Below, piece after piece: positions 51,169 through 60,413 of a stretch of DNA of 64,000 nt. This stretch comes from Streptomyces sp. NBC_01689. GTDB taxonomy: Bacteria > Actinomycetota > Actinomycetes > Streptomycetales > Streptomycetaceae. Positions within the stretch are counted from its first letter, which is position 1, and each line of letters begins with the position of its first letter. The notes below the pieces were generated by a model, which did not search any database, was not told the origin of the DNA, and saw nothing but the letters and a program-made list of their open reading frames with translations. The DNA lies in the NCBI RefSeq assembly GCF_036250675.1, contig NZ_CP109592.1:2728001-2792000 (forward strand), read 5' to 3'. The translations under genes and the position numbers were made by a program.

Positions 51169-52989
51169 CTACGGCGCGGGGCGCACCACCATCGCCGAGC
51201 CACCGCCGCGCCGCACCGTCTCCGCCGCGGCCCGCCACCTGCCGTCGGGAAGGCGCTGGACGCCGGTCGCCGCGCCGATCTCGGGGTTGAGCTTGAAGGA
51301 GTGCCCCAGGGCCTCCAGCCGGGCCCTGAGCGGGCTGTCGTACAGCCCCGGTTCGAGTTCCGTCTGCGCCGCGTTGCGCTGGCTGGCCCGCGGCGCGGCG
51401 ATCGCGTCGACGAGCGGCAGTCCGCGGTCCAGGAATCCGGTGAGGGTCTGCAGCACGGTCGTGATGATGGTCGCCCCGCCCGGTGAACCGAGCGCCACCA
51501 CCGGCCGGTCGTGCCGGTCCAGCACGATCGTCGGCGAGATCGACGAGCGCGGCCGCTTGCCGGGACCGGGCAGGTTCGGGTCGTGCACGGCCGGGTCGGC
51601 CGGGGTGAACGAGAAGTCCGTCAGCTCGTTGTTGAGGAGGAAACCCCGGCCCGGGACGGTGATGCCACTGCCGCCGGTCTGCTCGATGGTCAGCGTGTAG
51701 GAGACGACGTTCCCCCACTTGTCGGCGACGGTGAGGTGCGTGGTGTTCTCACCCTCGTACGTCGTCGGGGCGGCCTTTCCGGCGGTGGAGCAGGCCGCCG
51801 GGTGGCGCGGGTCCCCGGGGGCGAGCGGGCTGGTCAGCACCGCATTGTCCTTGATCAGGCACGCGCGCGAGTCGGCGTACTTCTGCGACAGCAGTTCCTT
51901 CGTGGGGACGTTCTCGAAGGCGGGGTCGCCGACCCAGCGCCCCCGGTCGGCGAACGCGATCCGGCTGGCCTCGATGAAGTGGTGCAGGTACTGCACGTCG
52001 CTCGCCCGGGAGAGGTCGGTCCTCTCCAGGATGTTGAGGGCCTCGCCGACCGTGGTGCCGCCGGACGAGGAGGGTGCGATCGAGTAGACCTTCCGACCGC
52101 GGTACGAGGTCTCCGTGGGCGCCTGCTTCTTCGCCCGGTACGCCGCCAGGTCCCGGAGCGAGAGCTTTCCGGGCCGCGCGTCGTAGGCGGAACGGGGGTC
52201 CACCGGCGGCTTGTTCACGGTGGCCACGATGTCCCTGCCGAGGTCGCCGCGGTAGATCGCGCCGACGCCCTTGCGCCCCAGTTCCTCGTAGGTGCGGGCG
52301 AGATCGGGGTTCTTGAGGGTCGAGCCGACCACCGGGAGGTTCCCGCCGGGCAGGAACAGCTTCGCGGTGTCCGGGAAGTTCCTGAAGCGGGCTTCGTTGG
52401 ACTCCGTCTGGGAGCGGAAGGTCGCGTCGACCTTGAAGCCGTCCCGGGCGATGCGCTCCGCGGGCGCGAGCACGGTGCTCAGCCGCCTGCTGCCCCAACT
52501 GTCCAGCGCCGTCTGCCAGGTGGCGGGTGTGCCCGGCGTGCCGACGCTCAGTCCACTGGTGACGGCGTCCGCGAAGGGGAGGGGTTTGCCGTTCTCCAGG
52601 AACAGCCCCGAGTCGGCGCTCAGCGGCGCGGTCTCGCGGCCGTCGATCGTGCGCACCGTACGGGACTTGGCGTCGTAGTAGACGAAGTAGCCGCCTCCGC
52701 CCACGCCGGAGGAGTAGGGCTCGGTGACGCCGAGGGCCGCGGCCGTGGCGACCGCCGCGTCCACCGCGTTGCCGCCCTTCCTGAGGACCTCGATCCCCGC
52801 CGCGGAGGCGTCGGAGTCCACACTCGCCACCGCGCCGCCGTACCCGACGGCGACCGGGACCTTCGCCGGCGCGCCGGCGGCGACCGGCACGGCCGCTTTC
52901 ACCGAGCCCGGGGGTGCCGCGGCGCCGACCGACACCACCGCGGCCGAAACCGCCAGGACCGCCAGATTCCGCGCAACAGGGCGACGCAT
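51169..52989 (-). CDS. ggt: Secreted gamma-glutamyltransferase
   Basis: 606 residues. Sec signal about 1-33 (LAVLAVSAAVVSVGAAAPPG). VLRKGGNAVDAAVATAAALGVTEP is the GGT N-terminal block. Autoprocessing nucleophile T416 in ENT-T-H-L (Thr-Thr-His), then SSISPTIV and LGSPGGATIIT, the substrate loop. It cleaves extracellular glutathione and other gamma-glutamyl compounds. ATG 52989. Divergent from the membrane-anchored gene at 53093. This is the classic secreted type, unlike the signal-less homologue at 29625-31445. Confidence 0.93.
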   Translation of the reverse strand: MRRPVARNLAVLAVSAAVVSVGAAAPPGSVKAAVPVAAGAPAKVPVAVGYGGAVASVDSDASAAGIEVLRKGGNAVDAAVATAAALGVTEPYSSGVGGGGYFVYYDAKSRTVRTIDGRETAPLSADSGLFLENGKPLPFADAVTSGLSVGTPGTPATWQTALDSWGSRRLSTVLAPAERIARDGFKVDATFRSQTESNEARFRNFPDTAKLFLPGGNLPVVGSTLKNPDLARTYEELGRKGVGAIYRGDLGRDIVATVNKPPVDPRSAYDARPGKLSLRDLAAYRAKKQAPTETSYRGRKVYSIAPSSSGGTTVGEALNILERTDLSRASDVQYLHHFIEASRIAFADRGRWVGDPAFENVPTKELLSQKYADSRACLIKDNAVLTSPLAPGDPRHPAACSTAGKAAPTTYEGENTTHLTVADKWGNVVSYTLTIEQTGGSGITVPGRGFLLNNELTDFSFTPADPAVHDPNLPGPGKRPRSSISPTIVLDRHDRPVVALGSPGGATIITTVLQTLTGFLDRGLPLVDAIAAPRASQRNAAQTELEPGLYDSPLRARLEALGHSFKLNPEIGAATGVQRLPDGRWRAAAETVRRGGGSAMVVRPAP

Positions 52990-53092
52990 CCGTACCTCCA
53001 GTCAACAGCCGTCTGCGCAGCGTAACTTCACCCCTGCCCTTCCGTCAGGACCCCTCGAACACCGGTGCGCGTTCCGGCTAGCATGCGCGCCC

Positions 53093-53878
53093 ATGAATGA
53101 CGACGTGCGCAACATCGTCCTCGGCGTGCTGGCTGCGGGCATCAGCGCCGCCCTCGGCTGGCTCGCCCGCACCTATCTGTGGAAGCGCAGGCTCCGGCGC
53201 AAGCAGGCGTTCTTCGGGCTGCCCGACAACTCCGAGTCGCTGCTGGTGGTCAACCGGGAGGCGGGCGGGCCGGAGCTCACGGTGATGCGGCACGACGTCT
53301 TCGCACTGCTCGAACTGTCCGCGCTGATCAAGGACTGCGGCGCGCACGCCCAGGTCATCGCGCACGACGCGACCCAGCAGGGCTTCGGGGAGCGGACGGA
53401 GTTCTGTGTCGGCGGTCCGTCGTCGAACCGGAGGATGGCGGCACATCTGCACTCCCTGCTTCCGGGCGTCGAGGTGAACGTCGACGCCGAACCGGGGCCG
53501 GAACGCGGCGCGTTCCGGATCGGCAGCGAGCACTACCGCCTGGAGGCGGGCAAGGCCGAGTACGTGATCCTCGCCCGTCTGGTCGCCGGCCAGGAACGCG
53601 GGACGCGGCCGGTGTTCCTCTTCTGCGGCCAGCGGGCGATCACCAACCAGGCCGCCACCCGTTATCTCGCCCGCAACCACGAGCGGCTGGCGCGCAGACA
53701 CGGCGGGAACTCCTTCGTCCTGCTCCTGAAGGTGGTGAACTCCCAGGCGTACGGCCCCGACGTGGTCGAACAGGTGGCGGACGTGACCCGCGCCGCCCAG
53801 TCCCCGCGGCCCACGCCCGCGTCGGACCCCGCGCCCACGCCCGCGCGCACCGCACGCGCCTCGCGCCGCTCGTCGTAG
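53093..53878 (+). CDS. Membrane-anchored protein of unknown function
   Basis: 261 residues. One N-terminal helix (VRNIVLGVLAAGISAALGW) is followed by a basic stretch (WKRRLRRKQ), so the rest faces the cytoplasm. The soluble domain is alpha/beta: SESLLVVNREAG, then DVFALLELSALIKDCGAHAQ, PVFLFCGQRAITNQAA and NSFVLLLKVVNS. The last 30 residues are Pro/Thr/Ala-rich. It slightly recalls nucleotide- or NAD-binding Rossmann-like domains but no motif is decisive. ATG 53093 lies 8 nt after TAGCAT (53079-53084): leaderless. Confidence 0.65.
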   Translation: MNDDVRNIVLGVLAAGISAALGWLARTYLWKRRLRRKQAFFGLPDNSESLLVVNREAGGPELTVMRHDVFALLELSALIKDCGAHAQVIAHDATQQGFGERTEFCVGGPSSNRRMAAHLHSLLPGVEVNVDAEPGPERGAFRIGSEHYRLEAGKAEYVILARLVAGQERGTRPVFLFCGQRAITNQAATRYLARNHERLARRHGGNSFVLLLKVVNSQAYGPDVVEQVADVTRAAQSPRPTPASDPAPTPARTARASRRSS

Positions 53879-53903
53879 AAATCATCACATAAAGGACTCT
53901 CCC

Positions 53904-53985
53904 GTCACCTTACCGGAACCTTTACCGGCGCGTAACTTACCGACGGGTTACTTCCGGTAAACGCGCGCGGTTACCGTCGGGTCAC
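53904..53985. promoter_or_regulatory. TTACCG-rich operator cluster upstream of the CocE-type hydrolase
   Basis: Within 82 bp: inverted TTACCGGAA (53910-53918) / TTCCGGTAA (53952-53960); direct TTACCGACGGGTTAC (53937-53951) / TTACCGTCGGGTCAC (53971-53985); and GTTACC (53970) then GTCACT (53981) exactly 11 bp apart, the spacing of PhoP direct-repeat units. It is much more AT-rich than its surroundings. The regulator is unknown; PhoP is one possibility. Confidence 0.5.
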
Positions 53986-54012
53986 TTTCCCCGCACGAGT
54001 GAGGAGTGGCCC

Positions 54013-55581
54013 GTGGGACAGCGTCGCCATGCCCTGCGCACGACCGCCGTGGGCGCCGTCTCGGCGGCCCTGATCACCGGCGGCACCCTCGGGCTCGCGC
54101 CCGCCGCCGGGGCGGCCTCGGACGGCGTCCGTTTCGTCGACATCGCCGGGGACGGCGGCACGGTCCTCAAGGGCAACGTCGTCACCCCCGCGGACGCCGA
54201 CGGCAGCCGCACCTACCCGCTCCTCGTGCTGCCCACGAGCTGGGGCCTGCCCCAGGTCGAGTACCTCGCCCAGGCCCGCAGGCTCGCGGACTCCGGCTAT
54301 GTGGTCGTCACCTACAACGTCCGCGGCTTCTGGCAGTCGGGCGGCGAGATAGAAGTGGCCGGGCCGCCCGACGTCGCCGACACCTCCAGGGTGATCGACT
54401 GGGCGCTCGCCCACACCCCCGCCGACGCGCGGCGGATCGGCGTGGCCGGCGTCTCGTACGGCGCCGGGATCAGCCTGCTGGCCGCCGAGCACGACAAGCG
54501 GATCAAGGCGGTGGCCGCGCTGAGCGGCTGGGCCGACCTCATCGACTCGATCTACTCCGGCCGCACCGAGCACACCCAGGCCACCGCCCTGCTCGGCGGC
54601 GTCGGCGCCGTCACCGGCCGCCCCAGCGCCGAACTCCGCGGGATCCTCTCGGCCTTCTTCTCCTCGGACCTCTCGAAGGAGCAGGAGATGATGGCCTGGG
54701 GGCGGAAACGTTCTCCCGAGACCTACGTCGACCAGCTCGACCGGAACGGGCCGGCCGTCTTCATGGCCAACGCCTGGGGCGACACGATCTTCCCGCCCAA
54801 CCAGTACGCCCGTTTCTACGAGGAGCTGACCGGGCCCAAACGCCTGGAGTTCCGCCCCGGCGACCACGCCACCGCCGAGCTCACCGGTCTGTTCGGAGTC
54901 CCCAACGACGTGTGGACGGACGCCAGCCGCTGGTTCGACCACTACCTCAGGGGCGAGGACAACGGAATCGACCGTGAGCAGCCGGTCCGGCTCAAGTCCC
55001 GCTCCACCGGCGGTTACGAGGGCTACCCGGACTGGAAGTCGGTCGGCGCCACCACGCGGAAGATGGCGCTGGCGGGTACCACCACGATCCACACGAACGT
55101 CGACTCGGGCGCGGACGGCGGGATCATCTTCCTCTCCAGCCTCCTGGACCAGGTGGCCCGGATCCCTCCGACGGCGGCCGTCCCGCTGCTGCCGCGCCGC
55201 TGGGCGGCCGTCTGGCAGTCGGAGCGGTACACGGACGTCCAGCAGGTCCGCGGCACCGCCCGGCTGCACACCACGCTCACCCCGACCGAGGAGAGCGGCA
55301 CCCTCGTCGCCTACCTGTACGACGTGGGGCCGCTCGGCCTCGGCAAGCTGGTCAGCAACGCGCCGTACACCTTCCACGGGCGGACACCCGGCCGGCCGTT
55401 CGGCGTCGATCTGGACCTGTACTCCACGGCCTACGACGTCCCCGCGGGACACCGGCTCGCCCTGGTCGTCGACACGGTCGACCCGCTCTACACCGAGCAC
55501 AACCCGCCCGGCGCGCAGCTGACCTTCTCCTCACCGGCGAACGACCCGTCCTTCGTGTCGATTCCCCTGCGCGAGCAGTGA
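54013..55581 (+). CDS. Secreted CocE/NonD-type alpha/beta hydrolase (X-Pro dipeptidyl-peptidase-like)
   Basis: 522 residues. Sec or Tat-like signal 1-35 (RTTAVGAVSAALITGGTLG). Hydrolase core: YNVRGFWQSGG (oxyanion region), nucleophile elbow GVSYGAG, acid in WGDTIFPP, base in PGDHATAE. The C-terminal jelly-roll (from about 340; DVQQVRGTARLHTTL, then FGVDLDLYSTAYDVPAGHRL) matches the S15/CocE C-terminal domain. It would cleave peptides or esters outside the cell. GTG 54013 has GAGGAG 6 nt upstream. Controlled by the repeat-rich promoter at 53904-53985. Confidence 0.87.
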   Translation: MGQRRHALRTTAVGAVSAALITGGTLGLAPAAGAASDGVRFVDIAGDGGTVLKGNVVTPADADGSRTYPLLVLPTSWGLPQVEYLAQARRLADSGYVVVTYNVRGFWQSGGEIEVAGPPDVADTSRVIDWALAHTPADARRIGVAGVSYGAGISLLAAEHDKRIKAVAALSGWADLIDSIYSGRTEHTQATALLGGVGAVTGRPSAELRGILSAFFSSDLSKEQEMMAWGRKRSPETYVDQLDRNGPAVFMANAWGDTIFPPNQYARFYEELTGPKRLEFRPGDHATAELTGLFGVPNDVWTDASRWFDHYLRGEDNGIDREQPVRLKSRSTGGYEGYPDWKSVGATTRKMALAGTTTIHTNVDSGADGGIIFLSSLLDQVARIPPTAAVPLLPRRWAAVWQSERYTDVQQVRGTARLHTTLTPTEESGTLVAYLYDVGPLGLGKLVSNAPYTFHGRTPGRPFGVDLDLYSTAYDVPAGHRLALVVDTVDPLYTEHNPPGAQLTFSSPANDPSFVSIPLREQ

Positions 55582-55628
55582 TCTCCGGCTGCCGCCGGCC
55601 GGGCCTGGCCCTGTGAGCTGCTGCTCCC

Positions 55629-56561
55629 CTATGGGGCGGTGGGGGGCCGGCCCCCACCCCGCAGCAGCGTCCCTGGTTCGGCCGGTGCCACCTTCACGGC
55701 CTCGGTCTTGGGACTGCGCCGCTCCCACCGGGACACCCAGTGGGCGGACCAGGAGAGCAGCATGCACATCCCGATGTAGATCGGCGAGATCACCATCACC
55801 ACGGGGATGAACGGCAAATCGTAGTCCAGGTTGGACGCGATCAGTTTCCCGGCGTGGAGGAACTCCTCGTAGGTGATGAGATAGCCGAGCGAGGTGTCCT
55901 TCAGGGCGACCACCAACTGGCTGATGATGGCGGGCAGCATGGCCCGTACGGCCTGCGGTACGAGGACGTGGGACATGACCTGGGTCTTACGCATGCCCAG
56001 CGCGAACGCGGCCTCCCGCTGCCCGCGGTCGACGGAGCCGACGCCGGAGCGGAAGACCTCGGCGAGCACCGAGCCGTTGTAGAGCGTCAGTCCGGCGACC
56101 AGCGCGGGCAGCGGCTGCACCTTCAGCGCCACGAAGATGAAGAAGATCATCACCAGCACGGGCATGGCGCGGAAGAACTCGACGACCAGCGTGGAGATCC
56201 AGCGGACCGGGCGGTGGTCGGAGAGGCGTCCCGTGGCCAGCAGGCCGCCCAGCGCCAGCGAGAACACCGCGGCGAGGGCGAAAGCCTTGAGCGTGTTGCC
56301 CAGTCCGCGCAGCAGGAGCTCCTGGATGCCCTTGTACTCGAAGGGCGTCCACTTGGTGTGGGTGAACTGGCCGGTGTCGAAGAGGAGATACAGGATCCAG
56401 CCGATCAGGGCGAGGATCAGGGCGGTGGACACGAACCCGTACATCCGGTGGCGTCGCCGGGTCCTCGGCCCGGGCACGTCGTAGAGGGCGGTGGACCCGA
56501 GGTCGGCGGTCCGGCGGGCCGGCGGACGGGGTGCGGGGGACCGATGGGCGGTGGCGGTCAT
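55629..56561 (-). CDS. gluD: Glutamate ABC transporter permease GluD
   Basis: 310 residues, with a longer cytoplasmic N-terminus than GluC, then five or six helices. The inner-membrane-component signature is present (SGVGSVDRGQREAAFALGMR, the EAA loop contacting GluA). It pairs with GluC for type-1 amino-acid import. ATG 56561 overlaps the GluC stop by 4 nt. Last gene of the operon. Confidence 0.92.
   Translation of the reverse strand: MTATAHRSPAPRPPARRTADLGSTALYDVPGPRTRRRHRMYGFVSTALILALIGWILYLLFDTGQFTHTKWTPFEYKGIQELLLRGLGNTLKAFALAAVFSLALGGLLATGRLSDHRPVRWISTLVVEFFRAMPVLVMIFFIFVALKVQPLPALVAGLTLYNGSVLAEVFRSGVGSVDRGQREAAFALGMRKTQVMSHVLVPQAVRAMLPAIISQLVVALKDTSLGYLITYEEFLHAGKLIASNLDYDLPFIPVVMVISPIYIGMCMLLSWSAHWVSRWERRSPKTEAVKVAPAEPGTLLRGGGRPPTAP
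55638..55658. terminator. GC-rich hairpin between convergent genes
   Basis: GGTGGGGGG-CC faces GG-CCCCCACC with one bulged G, overlapping the GluD 3' end about 60 bp after the CocE-type hydrolase stop. It could end transcription from both sides. Confidence 0.6.
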
Positions 56562-57202
56562 CGGGCGACTCCCCAGCGCTTCTCCAGGATGTTGAAGACC
56601 GCGCTGATGGCGAGGGTGATGATCAGGTACCCGACGGCGATCCAGACGAAGGTCCAGACGATGTTGTAGCCGAGTTCGCTGAGCGTCTTGTAGGTGCCGA
56701 GCAGTTCGGTGACGCTGAACGCCCCGGCGATGGCGGAGTTCTTGGCGAGTGCGATGAGGGTGGAACCGATCGGCGGGATCACCGACCGGAAGGCCTGCGG
56801 CAGGACGACCAGCGAGAGCGTCTGCCGGAAGGTCATGCCGAGACTGCGGGCGGCCTCCCCCTGTTCCCTGGGCACGGTGTTGATGCCGGCCCGCAGCGCC
56901 TCGCAGATGAACGCCGAGGTGTAGCAGCCGAGCGCCAGGACCGCGAACAGCTGGAAGGGCAGCACGAGTCCGAAGCGCGGCAGGCCGAGCAGGACCGCGA
57001 AGAACAGCAGGGTGAGCGGGGTGTTGCGCAGTACCGTCACCCAGGCCGTGCCGAGGGCCCGCAGGGAGGCGACCGGCGCGACCCTGAACGAGGCCATGAG
57101 GAAGCCGAGCAGGAGCGCCAGCGCCGAGGCGTAGACGGTGAGTTCGACCGTGCCGAGGAATCCGGCGGCGAAGGTGGAGAGGTTGTCTGTCAGTACGTTC
57201 AC
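56558..57202 (-). CDS. gluC: Glutamate ABC transporter permease GluC
   Basis: 214 residues, five helices. The EAA-type loop EALRAGINTVPREQGEAARS (LGMT follows) is clear, as is the conserved TPLTLLFF segment of His/Glu/Gln permeases. Third gene in gluABCD, 11 bp after gluB and overlapping gluD by ATGA. Confidence 0.93.
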   Translation of the reverse strand: MNVLTDNLSTFAAGFLGTVELTVYASALALLLGFLMASFRVAPVASLRALGTAWVTVLRNTPLTLLFFAVLLGLPRFGLVLPFQLFAVLALGCYTSAFICEALRAGINTVPREQGEAARSLGMTFRQTLSLVVLPQAFRSVIPPIGSTLIALAKNSAIAGAFSVTELLGTYKTLSELGYNIVWTFVWIAVGYLIITLAISAVFNILEKRWGVAR

Positions 57203-57213
57203 GTCGGCCTCGT

Positions 57214-58131
57214 TCAGCTCGCCGGGTAGCGGTCGATGGCGGGCGGGGCGGGCGCCGGTACTCCGGAGAGCCCGAGGGTCGCCTCGTACGCCCTCTTCCA
57301 GTCGCCGTTCCTCTCCCGGGCCCGCAGGGCGTCGTCGAGCGCGTAGCGCAGCGCGTTGTCCCCGCGCGGGACGCCGATGCCGTAGGGCTCCTCGGAGAAC
57401 GGCTTTCCGACGACCTTGAGTTCGTCGGGGGCCTTGGCCGCGTAGCCGATCAGGATCGCGTCGTCGGTGGTGACGGCGTCGACCTGGTAGGTGAGCAGGT
57501 TGTCCACGCAGACCGAGTAGGTGTCGTAGGAGACGAGGACGGCTTTCGGGTAGTCCTCTCTGATGCGCTGGTAGGGGGTCGACCCGGCGGCCGAGCAGAC
57601 GCGTCTGCCGGCCAGATCCTGGGGTCCGTGGATGTCGTTCTCGTCCTTGCGCACCAGCAGGGACTGGCCGGCCAGGTAGTACGGGCCCGCGAAGCCGACG
57701 AGCCTCTTGCGCAGGTCGTTGATGGTGTAGGTGCCGACGTAGTAGTCGATCTGGCCGTTCTGCAGAGCGGTCTCGCGGTTGGCCGAGGCGACCGTCCGGA
57801 AGTTGACGGTCTTCGGGTCGAAGCCGAGCGAGGCCGCCATCATCCTGGCGATCTCGATGTCGAAGCCGGCGTAGGCCCCGGTCGCCGGGTCCTTCTCGCC
57901 CAGGTAGGGCTGGTCCTCCTTGACGCCGACGTTCAGGTGGCCGCGTCTCCTCGCCCGCACCCAGGTGGGCGAGTCGGGGAGTTCGAAGCCCTTCGCGATC
58001 TCGTAGGCGGGCAGCTTCTCCGCGGCCGGTCCCTTGGCGGGCGGGCTGCCCTCCTTGCCGCAGCCCGGGACGGCGGCGAGGAGCGCGGCGGCCACCGCCA
58101 GGACGAGGCGCACACGTGTGGTACGGATCAT
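57214..58131 (-). CDS. gluB: Glutamate ABC transporter substrate-binding lipoprotein GluB
   Basis: 305 residues. Lipobox VPGC with Cys24 after a hydrophobic signal (LVLAVAAALLAAVPG). Family 3 solute-binding protein: LNVGVKEDQPYLGEKD, GFDIEIARMMAASLGF and YYVGTYTIN are the ligand-binding strands. ATG 58131 is 8 nt after GGGGGAG; an upstream GTG at 58140 is too close to that site. It follows gluA by 17 bp. Confidence 0.93.
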   Translation of the reverse strand: MIRTTRVRLVLAVAAALLAAVPGCGKEGSPPAKGPAAEKLPAYEIAKGFELPDSPTWVRARRRGHLNVGVKEDQPYLGEKDPATGAYAGFDIEIARMMAASLGFDPKTVNFRTVASANRETALQNGQIDYYVGTYTINDLRKRLVGFAGPYYLAGQSLLVRKDENDIHGPQDLAGRRVCSAAGSTPYQRIREDYPKAVLVSYDTYSVCVDNLLTYQVDAVTTDDAILIGYAAKAPDELKVVGKPFSEEPYGIGVPRGDNALRYALDDALRARERNGDWKRAYEATLGLSGVPAPAPPAIDRYPAS

Positions 58132-58148
58132 GCGGTGCACTCCCCCGC

Positions 58149-58892
58149 TCAGTGCTTGAGGATCTTGGAGAGGAAGTCCTTGGCGCGGTCGCTGCGCGGG
58201 GCCGTGAAGAACTCCTCGGGGGCGCGGTCCTCGACGATGCGGCCGTCGGACATGAAGACGACCCGGTTGGCGGCGGAGCGCGCGAAGCCCATCTCGTGGG
58301 TGACGACGACCATGGTCATGCCGTCGCGCGCGAGCTGCCGCATGACCTCCAGGACCTCGTTGATCATCTCCGGGTCGAGCGCCGAGGTCGGCTCGTCGAA
58401 CAGCAGCGCCTTGGGGTCCATGGCCAGAGCGCGGGCGATGGCGACGCGCTGCTGCTGGCCGCCGGAGAGCTGTGCCGGGTACTTGGGGGCCTGTGCGGCG
58501 AGGCCCACCCGGTCCAGGAGTTCACGGGAGCGCCGGTCCGCGTCGTCCTTCCTGCGGCCGCGGACCTTGATCTGGGCCAGCGAGACGTTCTGCAGGACCG
58601 TCTTGTGGGCGAAGAGGTTGAAGGACTGGAAGACCATCCCGACCTCGGCACGCAGGCCGGCGAGCGCCCGGCCCTCGTCCGGCAGCGGCCGTCCGTCCAG
58701 TCTGATGGTCCCCGACTGCACGGTCTCCAGCCGGTTGATCGTCCGGCACAGCGTGGACTTGCCCGACCCCGACGGGCCGATGACGACGACCACCTCCCCC
58801 CTGGCGACGGTGAGGTCGATGTCCTGCAGGACATGCAACTCGCCGAAGTACTTGTTCACGCCCTGCAGTTCGATCAGAGGATCGACAGCCAT
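58149..58892 (-). CDS. gluA: Glutamate ABC transporter ATP-binding protein GluA
   Basis: 247 residues. Walker A GPSGSGKST (39-47), Q-loop QSFNLFAH, signature LSGGQQQR, Walker B ALLFDEPTSALDP, switch His in VVTHEMGFA. First gene of gluABCD; ATG 58892 is used because MAVDPLIELQGVNKYFG is the normal family start, while the reading to 59000 adds a non-conserved leader. The 158-bp upstream gap (58893-59050) has an AT-rich patch (58978-59012) suited to the promoter. Confidence 0.94.
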   Translation of the reverse strand: MAVDPLIELQGVNKYFGELHVLQDIDLTVARGEVVVVIGPSGSGKSTLCRTINRLETVQSGTIRLDGRPLPDEGRALAGLRAEVGMVFQSFNLFAHKTVLQNVSLAQIKVRGRRKDDADRRSRELLDRVGLAAQAPKYPAQLSGGQQQRVAIARALAMDPKALLFDEPTSALDPEMINEVLEVMRQLARDGMTMVVVTHEMGFARSAANRVVFMSDGRIVEDRAPEEFFTAPRSDRAKDFLSKILKH

Positions 58893-59050
58893 GCCCGGCC
58901 CTACCCACTCTCCGCGGTGTCGCAGATGCCGCAAACTATCCGGGCAAGATCGCACTCGACACACGACACGCACTTTTCGGGCATTAGCCGTATTTATCAA
59001 GTTTCAGGTTTACGGCCGACCGGTTCGGGACGTGCGCGACGGCCGCCGGA

Positions 59051-59491
59051 TCACCCCTCCGACACCTCCGCGTACAGCTGGGACAGCTCCGGCGCACCGC
59101 TGGACGCCCAGGTGTGACCGGAGGCGACCACATCGATCTCGCGGCCGGAGGTCAGCCGTACCACCGGCTGACCGTTGGGCCAGATCTCCCAGGCCGCACC
59201 GGAGACCGTGCGCACGATGACCGAACCGAGGTAGAGGCCCGCGTCGTTACCGAGCCAGGGCAGGCTCTCCTCGTCGTCGCGCCAGCGCGGCAGCAACTGG
59301 TCCAGCGCCTCCAACGAGCCCGCGGAGTCGTCGAGTTCGACCCCCGCCTGGTAGGCCTGCGAACGCAGCAGCTCGCACTCGGCCAGGAGTTCGGCGATAC
59401 CCGCCGGATCGTGGTCGCCCTCGGTGAACACGGCCACCCCGAAGGCCAGACCGTGCTTCTTGCGCCAGGTGCCCAAAAAAGGGATGTTCAT
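59051..59491 (-). CDS. Small conserved cytoplasmic protein of unknown function
   Basis: 146 residues starting MNIPFLGTWRKKHG, with an acidic middle (AELLAECELLRSQAYQAG) and a beta-rich C-terminus (WEIWPNGQPVVRL, then REIDVVASGHTWAS). It resembles short streptomycete proteins annotated as DUF6278, but that name is from memory only. No signal peptide, membrane segment or catalytic motif. Weakly preceded by a ribosome site; lies between glu operon and xth, all on the minus strand. Confidence 0.65.
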   Translation of the reverse strand: MNIPFLGTWRKKHGLAFGVAVFTEGDHDPAGIAELLAECELLRSQAYQAGVELDDSAGSLEALDQLLPRWRDDEESLPWLGNDAGLYLGSVIVRTVSGAAWEIWPNGQPVVRLTSGREIDVVASGHTWASSGAPELSQLYAEVSEG

Positions 59492-59567
59492 ACGCCCAGC
59501 GTGGCATTCCCGCCGTCCGACACACCACAGGCGCGCCCCGGAACGCGCCCGCCCACCCGCGCGCGGG

Positions 59568-60347
59568 TCACACGTCGAGGTCCACCACGACCGGCGCGTG
59601 GTCCGAGGCGCCCTTGCCCTTGCGCTCCTCGCGGTCGACGTAGGCGTCGCCGACCGCCTTGGAGAACGCCTCGTTGCCGTACACCAGGTCGATGCGCATG
59701 CCCCGGTTCTTGGGGAAGCCGAGCTGGCGGTAGTCCCAGTAGGTGAAGGGGTGGTCGTACTTGAGGGGGCGCGGGACCACGTCCGTGAGACCCGTCTCCC
59801 GCAGCGAGGTCAGGGCGGCGCGCTCGGCCGGGGTGACGTGCGTGGCACCCTCGAACAGGGAGACGTCCCAGACGTCGTCGTCCGTCGGTGCCACGTTGTA
59901 GTCCCCGAGGACGGCGAAGGGCCTGGCGCCCGCCGCGTCGCCCGCGACCGCCGCCTTCAGCGCCTCGAACCACTGGAGCTTGTACGCGTAGTGGGGGTGG
60001 CCCACCTCGCGGCCGTTCGGCACGTACACCGACCAGACGCGGACCGGGCCGCAGGTCGCGGAGACCGCCCGGGGCTCCTCGACGCCCTCGTAACCGGGGT
60101 CGCCGGGCAGTCCCCTGACCACGTCCTCCAGGCCGACGCGCGAGAGCACCGCCACGCCGTTCCACCGGCCGGTGGCGTGCACGGCCGACTCGTAGCCCAG
60201 CTCGCGCAGCTCGGCGACGGGGAACTGCTCGGCGGCGACCTTGGCCTCCTGGAGGCAGAGCACGTCCGTGCCGCTGCTCTCCAGCCAGGCCAGCAACCTC
60301 GGGAGGCGGGCGGTGATCGAGTTCACGTTCCAGGTCGCGATGCGCAT
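59568..60347 (-). CDS. xth: Exodeoxyribonuclease III (AP endonuclease)
   Basis: 259 residues, a full EEP fold. MRIATWNVNSITARL, CLQEAKV (metal-binding Glu), YVPNGREVG, LGDYNVAPTDDDVWD (catalytic D-x-N) and C-terminal SDHAPVVVDL (catalytic Asp-His) are all kept, in contrast to the degenerate EEP domain at 26212-27978. It repairs abasic sites and blocked 3' ends. ATG 60347 lies 7 nt after TAGGTT (minus strand 60360-60355): leaderless. A longer reading to 60377 would include the promoter. Confidence 0.95.
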   Translation of the reverse strand: MRIATWNVNSITARLPRLLAWLESSGTDVLCLQEAKVAAEQFPVAELRELGYESAVHATGRWNGVAVLSRVGLEDVVRGLPGDPGYEGVEEPRAVSATCGPVRVWSVYVPNGREVGHPHYAYKLQWFEALKAAVAGDAAGARPFAVLGDYNVAPTDDDVWDVSLFEGATHVTPAERAALTSLRETGLTDVVPRPLKYDHPFTYWDYRQLGFPKNRGMRIDLVYGNEAFSKAVGDAYVDREERKGKGASDHAPVVVDLDV

Positions 60348-60413
60348 ACCCGACAACCTACCGGGCGGGTACGACAACGGGTCCCCGCGGCCCGCTCGGC
60401 CCGGGCCCCGCGC

